The notes below the pieces were generated by a model. That model was not told the origin of the DNA and did not search any database. It worked only from the letters and a program-made list of their open reading frames with translations. From Yponomeuta sedellus (taxonomy: Eukaryota > Arthropoda > Insecta > Lepidoptera > Yponomeutidae), in assembly GCA_934045075.1 (NCBI GenBank), contig OW203745.1, forward strand, positions 11,425,873 to 11,489,872: a stretch of 64,000 bases of DNA. Reading direction: 5' to 3'. Shown piece after piece: positions 42,028-50,836 of this stretch (position 1 is its first letter; the number at the start of each line of letters is the position of its first letter). The translations under genes were made by a program, and so were the position numbers.

Positions 42028-43125
42028 AGTTGATCCCGTATCTATTAGTGCTTTGAAAGTCTTGTTTCTTACCTTCATGTCGACGTAGTGTCTATTGTCT
42101 TTCCTTTCATCCTCTCCTGAGGTGTTGGCGTATTCATTTCTCCTGGTTCCTTCTAGGTTCCTCCCTGATTCACAACAATTTCGCGACAACTTGCCTATTA
42201 CTCCACATTGCCTGCAGAAAATAGCTCTTCTTCCCCTACATTCCTTCGATTGATGGCCGTATTTTCCACAGTTCCAGCAGCATCGTATCGTCTCGTATGT
42301 CGGGGTTATCTTGCGACCTGTTTCTGGCATGTTTCGTGTCTGGTCTAGCCACCTTGAGTTTGCTATTGGCGAGTATTGACGTTCTGTTATAGCCGTATGA
42401 TAGTTGTTGCGTTCCTGCTGTATTTTCTCGTACTCATTCGCTAGGATGATCAGGTCCCGAATGTTCTTGACGTCTTGTCTCTTAGCATAGCACTTGTAGT
42501 CTGGATGCATGTTTTGGTATATTCGTTCTAACTTCTCTACCTCGTTCATTTTTCCGTGTCTTCGGATAAGTGTTTGTAGGTCTATCAGATAGTTAATGAA
42601 ACGCTCTGTGTACCCCTGTTTTCGTGAAATAATTCTTTCAAGTAGCTCTGTTTCAAAATTTCTTGGGAAGTAATATTCTTTGAATTCTTCTGTAAATTCT
42701 GCAAAGGATTTCCACTGTGAGCTGTTGTTTCTATGCCATAGGAGCGCTTTCCCTTTGAGAACTTTTGGCAATACGGCTAGTGCTGCATCAGGCTTCGTAT
42801 CATTTATTTTTATTAGTTCTTCCAACCTTTCCAGGAATTCAACTGGATCTTCCCCGATGTCGAACACCAGATCCATGTTGGTGAGCATGGTGATCGAGGT
42901 TTTCTCCATGTTTGTCATGGCTTCAGCAAATTCTTCTGTATCTTCTTCTATGACAGTTTCGTTCGGTTGTACTTGTTCTTCCCGCCTTATCTCTTCCACT
43001 ACTGCTTTTCTGATGGTGTCTACTGTTTGCCCGTCTGTCGTTATGCCTTTTTCTCTTGCTACTCTGGTCAGTTCGTCCTTCTTCAGGGCGTAAATCCAGG
43101 AAGTTGGCATTTGTTTCCCTCGCAA
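42028..43125 (-). CDS. gag: Gag and start of protease of the gypsy element (cut by LINE)
   Basis: Begins MRGKQMPTSWIYALKKDEL. The capsid-like region includes KALLWHRNNSSQWKSF and EFKEYYFPRNFETELLERI, typical of Ty3/gypsy Gag. One zinc knuckle is intact (CWNCGKYGHQSKEC, near residue 281). The second, CRQCGVIGKLSRNC, has Lys where the zinc-binding His should be, so it may not fold. Then comes the protease motif ALIDTGST at the LINE junction; three more codons and a stop (42016) come from the LINE. No stop separates Gag from protease, so the host element probably makes one Gag-Pol protein. Confidence 0.9.
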
Positions 43126-43395
43126 CTTCAGGTTCTGTTTATTTAGATATGCAAGTCTTTCACCAATTTCTTCGCGATTATTTTTATTTTGCTGGGGTTC
43201 GCACTCGATGACTTCCCTGACTACACTGTTAAGTTCTCTGACTGACTCTGACTTTTATAGGTTTATAAATAGGTAATTATGTTTGTCTATCGTAACACTG
43301 TATTTTAATCATCTACTTCACACGCTTCTGACTTTAGTATAATCGTCGTTTCGTCACTTGTGTGAGTATGGTCCCTAGGATATATGGGTTTTAAA

Positions 43396-43407
43396 CGTTG
43401 GGCGCCA
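43396..43407 (-). promoter_or_regulatory. Primer binding site (tRNA-Lys type)
   Basis: Minus strand TGGCGCCCAACG, one base inside the 5' LTR. This is the usual complement of a lysine tRNA 3' end. Confidence 0.85.
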
Positions 43408-44181
43408 TTGTAACACTAACCTCTTGAGGTGCTCTGCCTGAGGGGCTAGGTTTCTGCGCGACCCGGTGAAATACTACCCGGGTTGGCGCTTTCAAGGATG
43501 CCTATGGGGACTACTCACAAATGACTACGCTTGGATTCCAAAAACCGACACCATTTAATATACACAGACCTAATATTTACATAACTAATCCTACACACTC
43601 AAATTGACTCTCACTTAACCTACCACTGGTTTTAACCATTGTCCCTGTATTATCACTGTCTTTGTTACACACCGACACTCACACAACTTAACTACTGATG
43701 AACACTAGGGGCGACTTGCTCACTATTATTAACTGCTGTACTTATTCCCGGTGAGAGGTACCTACGACTCTCAATGATCCTGGAGTGGCCGATATCGGGA
43801 TCCCCAACATACCGCTCTCAGGATTCCCTATTATCTGGGGTGGCCACCATCGGGAACCCCAACGTGCCAGCACCCAGAGGCTAAGGTGGGCACACGAGAT
43901 GTCCTAGGCCGGCTAATATCGGCGAACCAACATGCCATGCCCTAGGACATCTCGTGAGTGGCATCGGCTAACCTCGGATGGGCCCACAGAGGCGGACCAC
44001 TGTACCGCTTCCGGCGATCAGCCGATGTGCCCTCACTTGCTCCTCAACCCTCTACAGATCGGGATCCCCTCCGACTGTCCTGAAGCCCTACCGGGACTCC
44101 CACAGCGAACCAGAAACCCCTTAAATTGACACCGGGACCGGACCTACGGTGAACGTCTTTACTGGTAGTGGGAGCCGCTCG

Positions 44182-44207
44182 ACTGAGCTAGCGCTGCGCC
44201 TTTTATA
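44182..44207 (-). promoter_or_regulatory. LTR TATA box and initiator (5' LTR, active-side copy)
   Basis: Minus strand TATAAAAGG at 44207-44199 and TCAGT at 44186-44182. The Transib-like insertion at 44220 lies about 35 bp upstream of the predicted start, separating the TATA box from the GC-rich upstream part of the LTR. Confidence 0.65.
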
Positions 44208-44470
44208 TTCGCGTCGCCGCACAGTGCCGCGCCCCTTAGACAATAATAAAAAAACCTTATGTGCAATTGCATGTATTTATTGATTTTGCTGCATAGGTTA
44301 GTAGTCAACACATAACGGGTACCTGTTTTTATGACCTCCTACCCTCTAATGAGGTAATTATGACCGGTCCAATTCGTCGTTTTAATGCATTGCGTATATT
44401 GCGTTTTACGTTACAAAAAGTCAGTTGCGGACAGTGCATCACAGTGTCGAAATTAGCAAGTGTTTAGGAC

Positions 44471-44755
44471 CACCAACTATGGAGATTTCAAGCCAAGGTA
44501 TGTAACTTTAAAATAATAATTTAATCAAGTTCTTGCAGTATCTATGTTTGTTTCTGTGTGTATCCAAAGTAACTGTTCCAAATGTGCTAAAAGTTAAGCA
44601 AACTCAAACTTTGAAGAAGGTTTTAAAAAAAACGTCACATAACGTTTTGTAATTCTTATGTAATATTGTTACTAGACTAATAAACTTACTTATACATAAT
44701 TTTTATCTGCTTCTGCTTGCGATTTATTTTGTTACAATTTTTTTTCTAGGGACAG
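44471..44755 (+). other. Possible first exon and intron of the Transib-like gene
   Basis: ATGGAGATTTCAAGCCAAG is followed by a donor-like GTATGT at about 44498. An acceptor-like TTTTTTTTCTAG ends near 44750. The joined frame meets a stop soon after, so either splicing differs or the exon is decayed. Tentative. Confidence 0.3.
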
Positions 44756-44884
44756 GCAGGCAATCAAAAACGCAGACCTAGCGGAAGTATGGTTAGAGAG
44801 TGACAAAATCAACCAAAAGTCAGCCCTTTTTATCAAGATTTGTTCTTTGTTGAACCTTATATAATGACCTTGTCATTTTCATGA

Positions 44885-45540
44885 ACAAGTGACGAAGAAA
44901 TGCCGGTTTTTTGCCGTACAATAGAGAAAAAATGGAAAGAAGCTGGTCAGAGCCGCCATAGATTTAAAAAACGGTACGAATCTTGGCTGCAGCAGGAAAT
45001 ATGCATGCCGGAATGTACGGCAAGTACGCTAGCAGTTGAAGAAAACCAGCCTGACCCTAGTCGTCCCCGTGGCAGGCCGCGCAAGCCCTTTGCTGAAGCT
45101 TCACTGAAGACCAAGAAAATTAAGATTTAGTTGCTAATACTTCGACAGAAAGTGAGGCATCTTTTGTAACTACTCATCAAGAAATAGCTCTATGCCTTGA
45201 TTTAGACTTATCAAAGAGGAAGTACAACCTATTAAGGTCTACGGTAATGCCGTGCACCCGAACTGTACATGCGTGTGAGATAATTGGGTCACTTTCCTTA
45301 ATAATTGGCCAACTATCAGAGGACGAACTGAAGGCAAGAAACAAAGAGGCAACAAAACCCCGATTATTTCACACCCGTAAATGCTCAAGATCAAAGTCAA
45401 ACCAAGACTTGATGAGAGGTCTCCTGTTGAGCTCTGAACCGCTTGTTCCATCAAAGAGAAGGGTCATTTCAAATAAATGTATTAAAGTTACTATAGATAT
45501 TGGAATATACTTCAAACAAGCTCAGGAGCCCTCCTCATAG
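44885..45540 (+). pseudogene. Truncated Transib-type transposase, N-terminal part
   Basis: Frame after the stop at 44882 reads TSDEEMPVFCRTIEKKWKEA, then SRHRFKKRYESWLQQEI, and ends GRPRKPFAEASLKTKKIKI with TAG at about 45130. The sense continues one frame over: DLVANTSTESEASF, LDLDLSKRKYNLLRSTV and IIGSLSLIIGQLSEDELKA, to a stop at 45540. About 215 codons in two frames; a single frameshift lies near 45120. The RF.K...WL and GRP...F...S.K.K.. patterns recall N-terminal regions of Transib-type transposases. The catalytic DDE core, related to RAG1, is absent. The assignment leans more on the element ends than on the protein. Confidence 0.5.
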
Positions 45541-45884
45541 GTCGTGTAATTAGTAAATATAAAAATGGAAATGTTTGTTTTGATTTATATGATTATTTGT
45601 TTTTGAACATTGTTAAAATTGAAGATATTTTACGAATATGGGTAGAACTTACCTGTACGTGTAAAAATATTATTATTTTTATTTAAGGTTGTTTTAAATT
45701 ACGAACAAATTAATGTAAATACAGAATTGTAGGTAATTGCGAATTGTTTAAATTGTAATTAATTTTTATATGAAGAGTTTTAACGCTATAAGTGGTATAA
45801 AACTCATAAAAAATTATAGATATATACAATATTAATACATCTGAATACAAATTATTTAAAAAAAATGCATATATATTGAGTTAT
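45541..45884. other. Non-coding part of the Transib-like element
   Basis: Very AT-rich, no frame. It replaces the region where the transposase core should be encoded. Confidence 0.6.
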
Positions 45885-46186
45885 GATTTTTGTCTTCCAC
45901 CCCATACAACTCGCGGCACTGTGCGCCGCCGTGCCGCGCCTCCCGCCAGTCCTTGCTGGCGTCACTGCATGCGGCGCCCCGCGCCGCGGGCCGCGCTCCG
46001 CTGGCGCCTTGTCACGCCGTGCCTGCGTGGTGCTTGTGGTGTGGCTGGTGACGTGGTCAGCTACGTCACAAACTTTTACCTGCGGGAAGAATTTAGGTTG
46101 GTGCTATTCTTTAGGCCGACACCACACAGCCTGCTTGTTGTTGCTTAACTCAAGTGATTGATCCAATCACTCGGCTCGACTGGGCG

Positions 46187-46420
46187 GTTTCGTCGCGTCT
46201 TCAGTTCGGACTCCGAAACTCTCGGCTCTGAGGGTCGGACTGGCAACGGGCTAGGGCTGATACTAATCCGTGTGGACTAGCGCGACACCGTGTCACGTGT
46301 CGCAACAATTTCGGATTAGACGCGCGCGGCGGCTCAAAAAATAAAGGGAGCGACAACATAATCTCTTTGACATGGTGTTAGGTTTGGATTGACTGCTTCC
46401 TTTTTTGTCGATAGGCTAGA
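46187..46420. other. GC-rich unassigned stretch
   Basis: GGTTTCGTCGCGTCTTCAG, CTCGGCTCTGAGGGTCGG, GACACCGTGTCACGTGTCGC and ACGCGCGCGGCGGC stand out against the AT-rich surroundings. No frame or family recognised. Confidence 0.4.
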
Positions 46421-46424
46421 AATT

Positions 46425-46515
46425 CTTCTTCTTCTTTGGTGCCTTTACGCCTCCGTGGAGTCTGCGGCTGACACAAGGGCTTTCCATTTATCTCAGTTCA
46501 TGGCAAAGGATGGTA
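46425..46515 (-). repeat. Possible LINE-tail scrap
   Basis: TTCTTCTTCTTTGGTGCC, GGAGTCTGCGGCTGACAC resembles the CTTCTTCTTC...GGCTTCCGCCACCAGC piece at 9.06-9.13 kb. Weak. Confidence 0.35.
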
Positions 46516-46611
46516 ACTCCAGCTTAGTTTTTCCCTTCTACTTCGTCTCAGAGAGAACGGATCTCTTTCACGACTGGGACGATTTATAAAGGATAGAAAT
46601 TAATGTAACGT

Positions 46612-46904
46612 TTTTTTACGTAGCCTATAAACGCCCCACTGCTGGGCACAGGCCTTCTCTCAGAGGGAGGAGTTAGGGCTTAAATACCACGCGTGCCCAG
46701 CGCGGATTGGCAATTATAAGCGCTCAGGTATTAGAACGCGTCGTACACTCAGGTTTCCTCACGACATTCTCCTTCACAGTTAGCGTGTAGTATTGCTACT
46801 ACAACTTTACAAATGTACATAACATAGAAAACAAAGTCATTGGTACATGCCCGCACTGAGAATCGAACCTGTCAGAACAAGCTCTAGCTTCCGAGTTTAC
46901 TGTT
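46612..46904 (-). repeat. tRNA-derived SINE B, near full length
   Basis: Starts at the 3' end (GTAGCCTATAAACGCCCCAC, GGCACAGGCCTTCTCTCAG). Body: CACGCGTGCCCAGCGCGGAT, TCAGGTTTCCTCACGACATT, AACAAAGTCATTGGTACATG. It reaches the B-box side (GAGAATCGAACCTGTC). It ends at a TTCA/TTCG array. Confidence 0.75.
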
Positions 46905-46985
46905 CATTCATTCATTCATTCATTCGTTCGTTCGTTCGTTCGTTCGTTCGTTCGTTCGTTCGTTCGTTCATTTATTCATTCATTA
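46905..46985. repeat. (TTCA)n(TTCG)n microsatellite
   Basis: About 4 TTCA, 12 TTCG and a few TTTA/TTCA units. Confidence 0.95.
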
Positions 46986-47129
46986 AAACTGTTGAAGCAC
47001 TTAAATAAATTTACAATGCAGCGGACAATGCTTTAAGCATTGTTCTACTCACTGGGCTATGTTCGCCCCTTCTGATGTAATCTAGACGCAAAAAAACATT
47101 GGAAAAAACTATCCGAGACGCCTTGAAAT

Positions 47130-47222
47130 TCCTTCGTCATCATCAGCATCATTGACGCCCACTGCAGGACCTCCCTCATCTTTTTCCAAGCTTTTCAGTC
47201 TTAAGCCGTTTGCACCCGTTTT
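47130..47222 (-). repeat. LINE 3'-end fragment
   Basis: GTCATCATCAGCATCATTGA, CGCCCACTGCAGGACC; the GATGATG-type tail and the GGTCCTGCAGTGG end are typical of RTE-like LINE 3' ends. Confidence 0.5.
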
Positions 47223-47224
47223 TT

Positions 47225-47420
47225 TTTTTGTAACTTATATACCTACGTCCCACTGCAGGGCACACGCATTCTCTGTCAGACAGGGATAATGGGCTTAATT
47301 ACGACGCGTGCCCACCGCCAATGGGAAACTTCACTCTTCAGAAACGTAGAGTTCCTCACGATATTTTCCTTCACCATCAGCGAGTGGTATTGCTACTATT
47401 ACTGCTAGTGGTATTGGTAT
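47225..47420 (-). repeat. SINE B, 5' truncated
   Basis: ACTTATATACCTACGTCCCA, GGCACACGCATTCTCTG, ACGACGCGTGCCCACCGCCA, GAGTTCCTCACGATATTTTC, GCGAGTGGTATTGCTACTA. Confidence 0.7.
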
Positions 47421-47436
47421 TTTAAAAATTACTGTC

Positions 47437-47705
47437 GTCGTCGTCAGGCTATACTACTCCATTGCTGGACATAGCCCTCCCCTAAAGAGCGCCACATTGT
47501 GCTATCATAGGGGGTAATGCCCATAATCCCCACGCTGGGCATGCGGGTTGAGGATCGCAGTTCGGTGGAATTGTACTGTAGGGAGCGCTGCTGCGGAGGT
47601 CCGGTCAAAAACGGGGGGGTCCCCGTTTTTGTCCCTTAGTCGCCTTTTACCATACCCGCGGGAAGAATTGGGTTGGTATTATTCTCTAGGCCGACACCAC
47701 ACAGC
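47437..47705 (-). repeat. REP2, full copy
   Basis: GTCGTCGTCGTCAGGCTATA to GGCCGACACCACACAGC. The middle contains a hairpin TCAAAAACGGGGGGGTCCCC...GTTTTTG absent from the other copies. Confidence 0.78.
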
Positions 47706-48045
47706 AAACGTGCCCACCGCAGATTGGTAATTTCTAGTGAGGTAATGGTGCGTTAGAACCCCGGCTCCTCAATCGGGAGGTCGTGGGTTCCAATCACGGC
47801 ATGTACCAATGACTTTGTTTTCTAAGATGTGTAGGTATTTCTAAAGTTATTGTTCCAATACTACTCGCTTACGGTGAAGGAAAATAGCTTGAGGAAACGT
47901 GAGTGTCTGAAATATTCAATTACCTTAGCGCTTTCAATTGCCAATTCCGCATTGGGCGCGCGTGGTATTTGAGCCTATACTCTCTCTCTCTCTCTCTGAG
48001 AGAGGGCCTGTGCTCTGCAATGGGACTTATATAGGCGACGCAATA
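47706..48045 (+). repeat. SINE B, near full length
   Basis: GTGGGTTCCAATCACGGC (B box), ACCAATGACTTTGTTTTCTA, ACTCGCTTACGGTGAAGGAA, GAGGAAACGTGAGTGTCTG, GCATTGGGCGCGCGTGGTAT, CTCTCTCTCTCTCTCTGAGA, GGCCTGTGCTCTGCAATGGG. Confidence 0.75.
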
Positions 48046-48048
48046 GTC

Positions 48049-48380
48049 TGATTAAAGAACGTTGTGGACTGATAGAGGATGTAGTGACTAGAATTGAGAA
48101 AGGAATGTTGCGTTGGTTTGGACATACGGAGAGGATTAAGTAAGAAAGATTGACGAAACAAATATATATTGCGAATGTAAGTGGAAGGGCTGGTAAGGGA
48201 CGTCCCAGGCAGACAAAAATCGACCAAATAGATGAAATATTAGCAAAGGGAAAGATTAAAAGTACCGGAACCGGCGTGCGTGCATGCAACGACTTATGAA
48301 CGTTGTTGAAGCGAAGGTGATCTGTCAGGCTCGTGGCCAGTGGCTGTCCCTAGTCTCTGCCTACCAGGCGTTAGGTTATA
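48049..48380 (+). pseudogene. RTE-like LINE C-terminal remnant
   Basis: Reads SLIKERCGLIEDVVTRIEKG, MLRWFGHTERIK, stop, ERLTKQIYIANVSGRAGKG, RPRQTKIDQIDEILAKGKI, then a frame change into QRLMNVVEAKVICQARGQWL, SLVSAYQA. This is the longest stretch of this LINE family in the window. The RCGL.EDVV.R.EKGMLRW.GH.ER pattern lies downstream of the RT in lepidopteran RTE-like ORFs. One stop and one frameshift. The ATGTATGTATGTATG run after it is the usual tail. Confidence 0.75.
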
Positions 48381-48700
48381 TATGTATGAATGTATGTATG
48401 TATGTATGAATCATATATAGGCTACATAAAAATAGAGCTCGCCTACCTACAAATGTTTTACTTTACAGCAAACTAAAGTAAAAGGTACTTTATTAAATAA
48501 AAATGGTTAAGAATCAATCAATGAATCAAACTACAACCGCACATCAGAGGCAGTGTAGCGAAACCCTTTTGGGGACAAGACGTAATCTGTTTGACACGTT
48601 ACAGGTCGGTTTTCGTCATCAGCCTACCGCAAGCTTAATAAGGTGGGAGTTGACGAGACACGTCATGATTAGAATAATAACTGGGTCAACTTTCGCGATA
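48381..48700. other. No recognised feature
   Basis: The 67-codon frame at 48503 has no motif. Unassigned. Confidence 0.4.
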
Positions 48701-48905
48701 CAGTAGATAAGATAAGATAAGAATATGCTTTATTATACACTAGAGCAAATATTATAAAACATGAAATGAAATGAAAGGGTTTTACTCAAAGTAGCGCAGA
48801 AACTGCGGCTTAATGAACGTTACAATTCAAACTAGGTGCCCATTTCAAAATCTAGATAATATTGGAGAAAAAATGAACAAAAAAAAACTCCAAACTTAGT
48901 CTTTA
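48701..48905 (-). repeat. LINE 3' tail pieces
   Basis: GATAAGATAAGATAAGAATA (tail), then AAGGGTTTTACTCAAAGTAG, GCGCAGAAACTGCGGCTTAA, CCCATTTCAAAATCTAGATA; the second block recurs in the 49.2-49.9 kb duplication. Confidence 0.55.
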
Positions 48906-49096
48906 AATACAAAGTTACTTTAAATGTAAAGATACAAAGTAGTTTTAGCGGCCAAAAAGCAATTTTTTTCAGACCATCCTCTGACGGAAGTTGCTGAAGG
49001 AAATAAGAGATGGGTAGTCGGTGCAAATATGAATATATTAATATACAACTTATATAACAATACGAGTATGCCTACATAAACAGTTACATATTTATT

Positions 49097-49118
49097 ATAT
49101 ATATATATATATATATAA
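49097..49118. repeat. (AT)n run
   Basis: Short dinucleotide tract. Confidence 0.9.
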
Positions 49119-49184
49119 ACGTACATAAATACGTTATAGTAACAATCTACGCGATGAGGAAATAAAGACAATATATCGTTATCG

Positions 49185-49289
49185 TTATCAACCCTTGTAT
49201 GTCCCCATTGCTGGGGCACGGGTCTCTTCCTACATCGCAGGAAGGTTAAGCCATACTCCACCACGGGGGCCAAGTCCGGGTTGGTGGAG
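49185..49289 (-). repeat. 5S-derived SINE, 3' fragment
   Basis: GTTATCAACCCTTGTATGTC to GTCCGGGTTGGTGGAG. Its inner part begins the tandem duplication below. Confidence 0.8.
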
Positions 49290-49880
49290 ACAATATTGTG
49301 TATCTAAATGGAGACATATGGAAAAGACAAAATAAAAAGGAGCTTTTGCTTTTAAAGACAGCTAAGGAAGGGGAGCGCCTGAAGACTGCTGGGTTACCCA
49401 GCGTGTTACAAGTGAAATGAAATGGAATGAAAAGGTTTTATTCAAGGTAGCGCAGAAACTGCGGCTTAATGAACGTCACAATTCAAACTAGGTGTCCATT
49501 TCAAAATCTAGATCATTTAGGAGAAAAAATGGACAAAAAAACTCCCGAAGGTTAGGCCGTACTCCACCACGGGGGCCAAGACCGGGTTGGTGGAGACAAT
49601 ATTGTGTACCTAAATGGAGACATATGAAAAAGACAAAATTAAATTAAAAAAAAAAGGAGCTTTTGCTTTTAAAGACAGCTAAGGAAGGGGAGCGCCTGAA
49701 GACTGCTGGGTTACCCAGCGTGTTACAAGTGAAATGAAATGGAATGAAAAGGTTTTATTCAAGGTAGCGCAGAAACTGCGGCTTAATGAACGTCACAATT
49801 CAAACTAGGTGTCCATTTCAAAATCTAGATCATTTTGGAGAAAAAATGAACAAAAAACTCCAAACTAAGTCTTTTCAAAG
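49240..49880. repeat. Tandem duplication of about 310-320 bp
   Basis: Each unit holds a SINE scrap (CTCCACCACGGGGGCCAAG), then GACAATATTGTGTA, GGAGCTTTTGCTTTTAAAGA, GACTGCTGGGTTACCCAGC, GAATGAAAAGGTTTTATTCA and GGTGTCCATTTCAAAATC. Units at about 49240-49549 and 49550-49868 differ by scattered substitutions and an A-rich insertion near 49640. Confidence 0.88.
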
Positions 49881-50039
49881 TCCTTAATTAACAGAGTTTA
49901 CATTATTAATTTAAAACATAGAACTCATGCATTTTACTGGCTTTAATTCCAGATATAATTGTCATAGTAGCGTATACAATGCCACATGAAGGATGTATTA
50001 ACTTTAGCCAGCCTAAATAGTGGGAAAGAGAGTTTATCT

Positions 50040-50232
50040 TTATGTTTAATGCTGTAATCCGTGCTAAGGACAATTTTAAAAACCTATTAAGAGGCTAAAA
50101 ATACGTAATACAGAGAATATTGTAAAGAGGTTCGAAATTTCACCGATGCCGGTGAGTCGCCCATTAGCTCAGTTGGAAGAGCGCTGCCATGGATAGCCAG
50201 AGATCGCGGGTTCAAATCCCGGCATGGGTACT
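50040..50232 (+). repeat. tRNA-like family A, complete module
   Basis: Left end CGTGCTAAGGACAATTTTAA and AGAGGCTAAAAAT are reverse-oriented tail. The leader follows (ACGTAATACAGAGAATATTG), then GCCCATTAGCTCAGTTGG and B box GGTTCAAATCC. The right tail is absent after GGCATGGGT. Confidence 0.8.
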
Positions 50233-50384
50233 AGTATTGTTACTATAACTTTACAAATCAGAAATAAAAGGGATACCACCAATTTTTTTATTATTATTTA
50301 TTAGCTACTCCAACAGTATTTTTACATTTAATTTAAAAACAACTAATTCTAATGTACAATTCAGTGCGAAACACCTTTACATGG

Positions 50385-50600
50385 GTATGTATGTATGTAT
50401 GTATGTATGTATGTATGTATGTATGTATGTATGTATGTATGTATGTATGTATGTATGTATGTATGTATGTATGTATGTATGTATGTATGTATGTATGTAT
50501 GTATGTATGTATGTATGTATGTATGTATGTATGTATGTATGTATGTATGTATGTATGTATGTATGTATGTATGTATGTATGTATGTATGTATGTATGTAT
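50385..50600. repeat. (GTAT)54 microsatellite
   Basis: 216 bp, perfect by eye. The MYVC and THTYI frames over it are artefacts. Confidence 0.97.
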
Positions 50601-50760
50601 TAATATAAAAGAGAACACGTTACACAACACATTTTAATTTCGCGACTTGAACACATTATTGGAATATTTTCGGATGACCACGGATGACCGGACCCCACAT
50701 TTGCAACAGTTTGAAATCACAACATTTTCGATTGAAATTGTTGTGTTTCTTAATTTCAAC

Positions 50761-50836
50761 ATGATGGCACAACCTTGCGCTCCTTAGTGGAGGGCTATAT
50801 CCAGCAGTGGACTAATATAGCCTGAAGAAGAAGAAG
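50761..50836 (+). repeat. REP2, 5'-truncated, 9-bp TSD
   Basis: Only the LINE-like end: GATGGCACAACCTTGCGCTC, GAGGGCTATATCCAGCAGTG, CTGAAGAAGAAG. Flanked by AATTTCAAC at 50752-50760 and 50837-50845. Confidence 0.85.

Larger units (their letters stand above)
44220..45923 (+). mobile_element. Transib-like DNA transposon with RSS-like ends
   Basis: 1704 bp with 12-bp perfect terminal inverted repeats CACAGTGCCGCG, flanked by CGCCG at 44215-44219 and 45924-45928. Known Transib elements begin CACWATG-like and make 5-bp GC-rich duplications. Right end in sense: CACAGTG, 23-bp spacer, ACAAAAATC (45885-45893 complement). Left end: CACAGTG, 21-bp spacer, AAAAAAACC (44248-44256). The inside holds a broken N-terminal coding region only, so the copy is non-autonomous. 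Strand is given by that coding region. Confidence 0.85.
35884..46070 (-). mobile_element. Ty3/gypsy LTR retrotransposon, carrying two later insertions
   Basis: 953-bp LTRs at 35884-36836 and 43409-46070 (the latter split). Target duplication AACT at 35880-35883 and 46071-46074. Primer binding site TGGCGCCCAACG, a polypurine tract, gag and pol on the minus strand, no env. Without the inserted LINE and DNA transposon the element is about 6.6 kb. LTRs are nearly identical; I see one clear difference (GATATGTCC at 36370, GAGATGTCC at 43895). Pol has one frameshift. The clade is not settled. Confidence 0.92.
43409..46070 (-). repeat. 5' LTR of gypsy element, split by a Transib-like element
   Basis: 43409-44219 and 45924-46070 match the other LTR at a constant offset of 7525 up to the insertion point. 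Confidence 0.95.
35693..46135 (-). repeat. REP2 (LINE-tailed SINE) split by the gypsy element
   Basis: 35693-35879 runs from ATCTTCTTCTTCTTCAGGCT to CCACCCCCCGGTTT. It resumes at 46075 with TTTACCTGCGGGAAGAATTT, AGGTTGGTGCTATTCTTTAG and GCCGACACCACACAGC. It inserted in the SINE before the gypsy element entered it. Confidence 0.88.
35379..46186 (-). repeat. 5S-derived SINE, outermost host of the nest
   Basis: 35379-35692 (CGATATCAACGCCCCACCG to CCGCGCCTGTTGTTGC) resumes at 46136 with TGTTGTTGCTTAACTCAAG, TGATTGATCCAATCACTCGG, CTCGACTGGGC. The 9-bp TGTTGTTGC is duplicated at 35684-35692 and 46136-46144. About 10.4 kb of later insertions separate the two parts. Confidence 0.88.

Noticed and set aside
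50352..50637. MYVC / THTYI repeat proteins
   Set aside because: Translations of the GTAT microsatellite.
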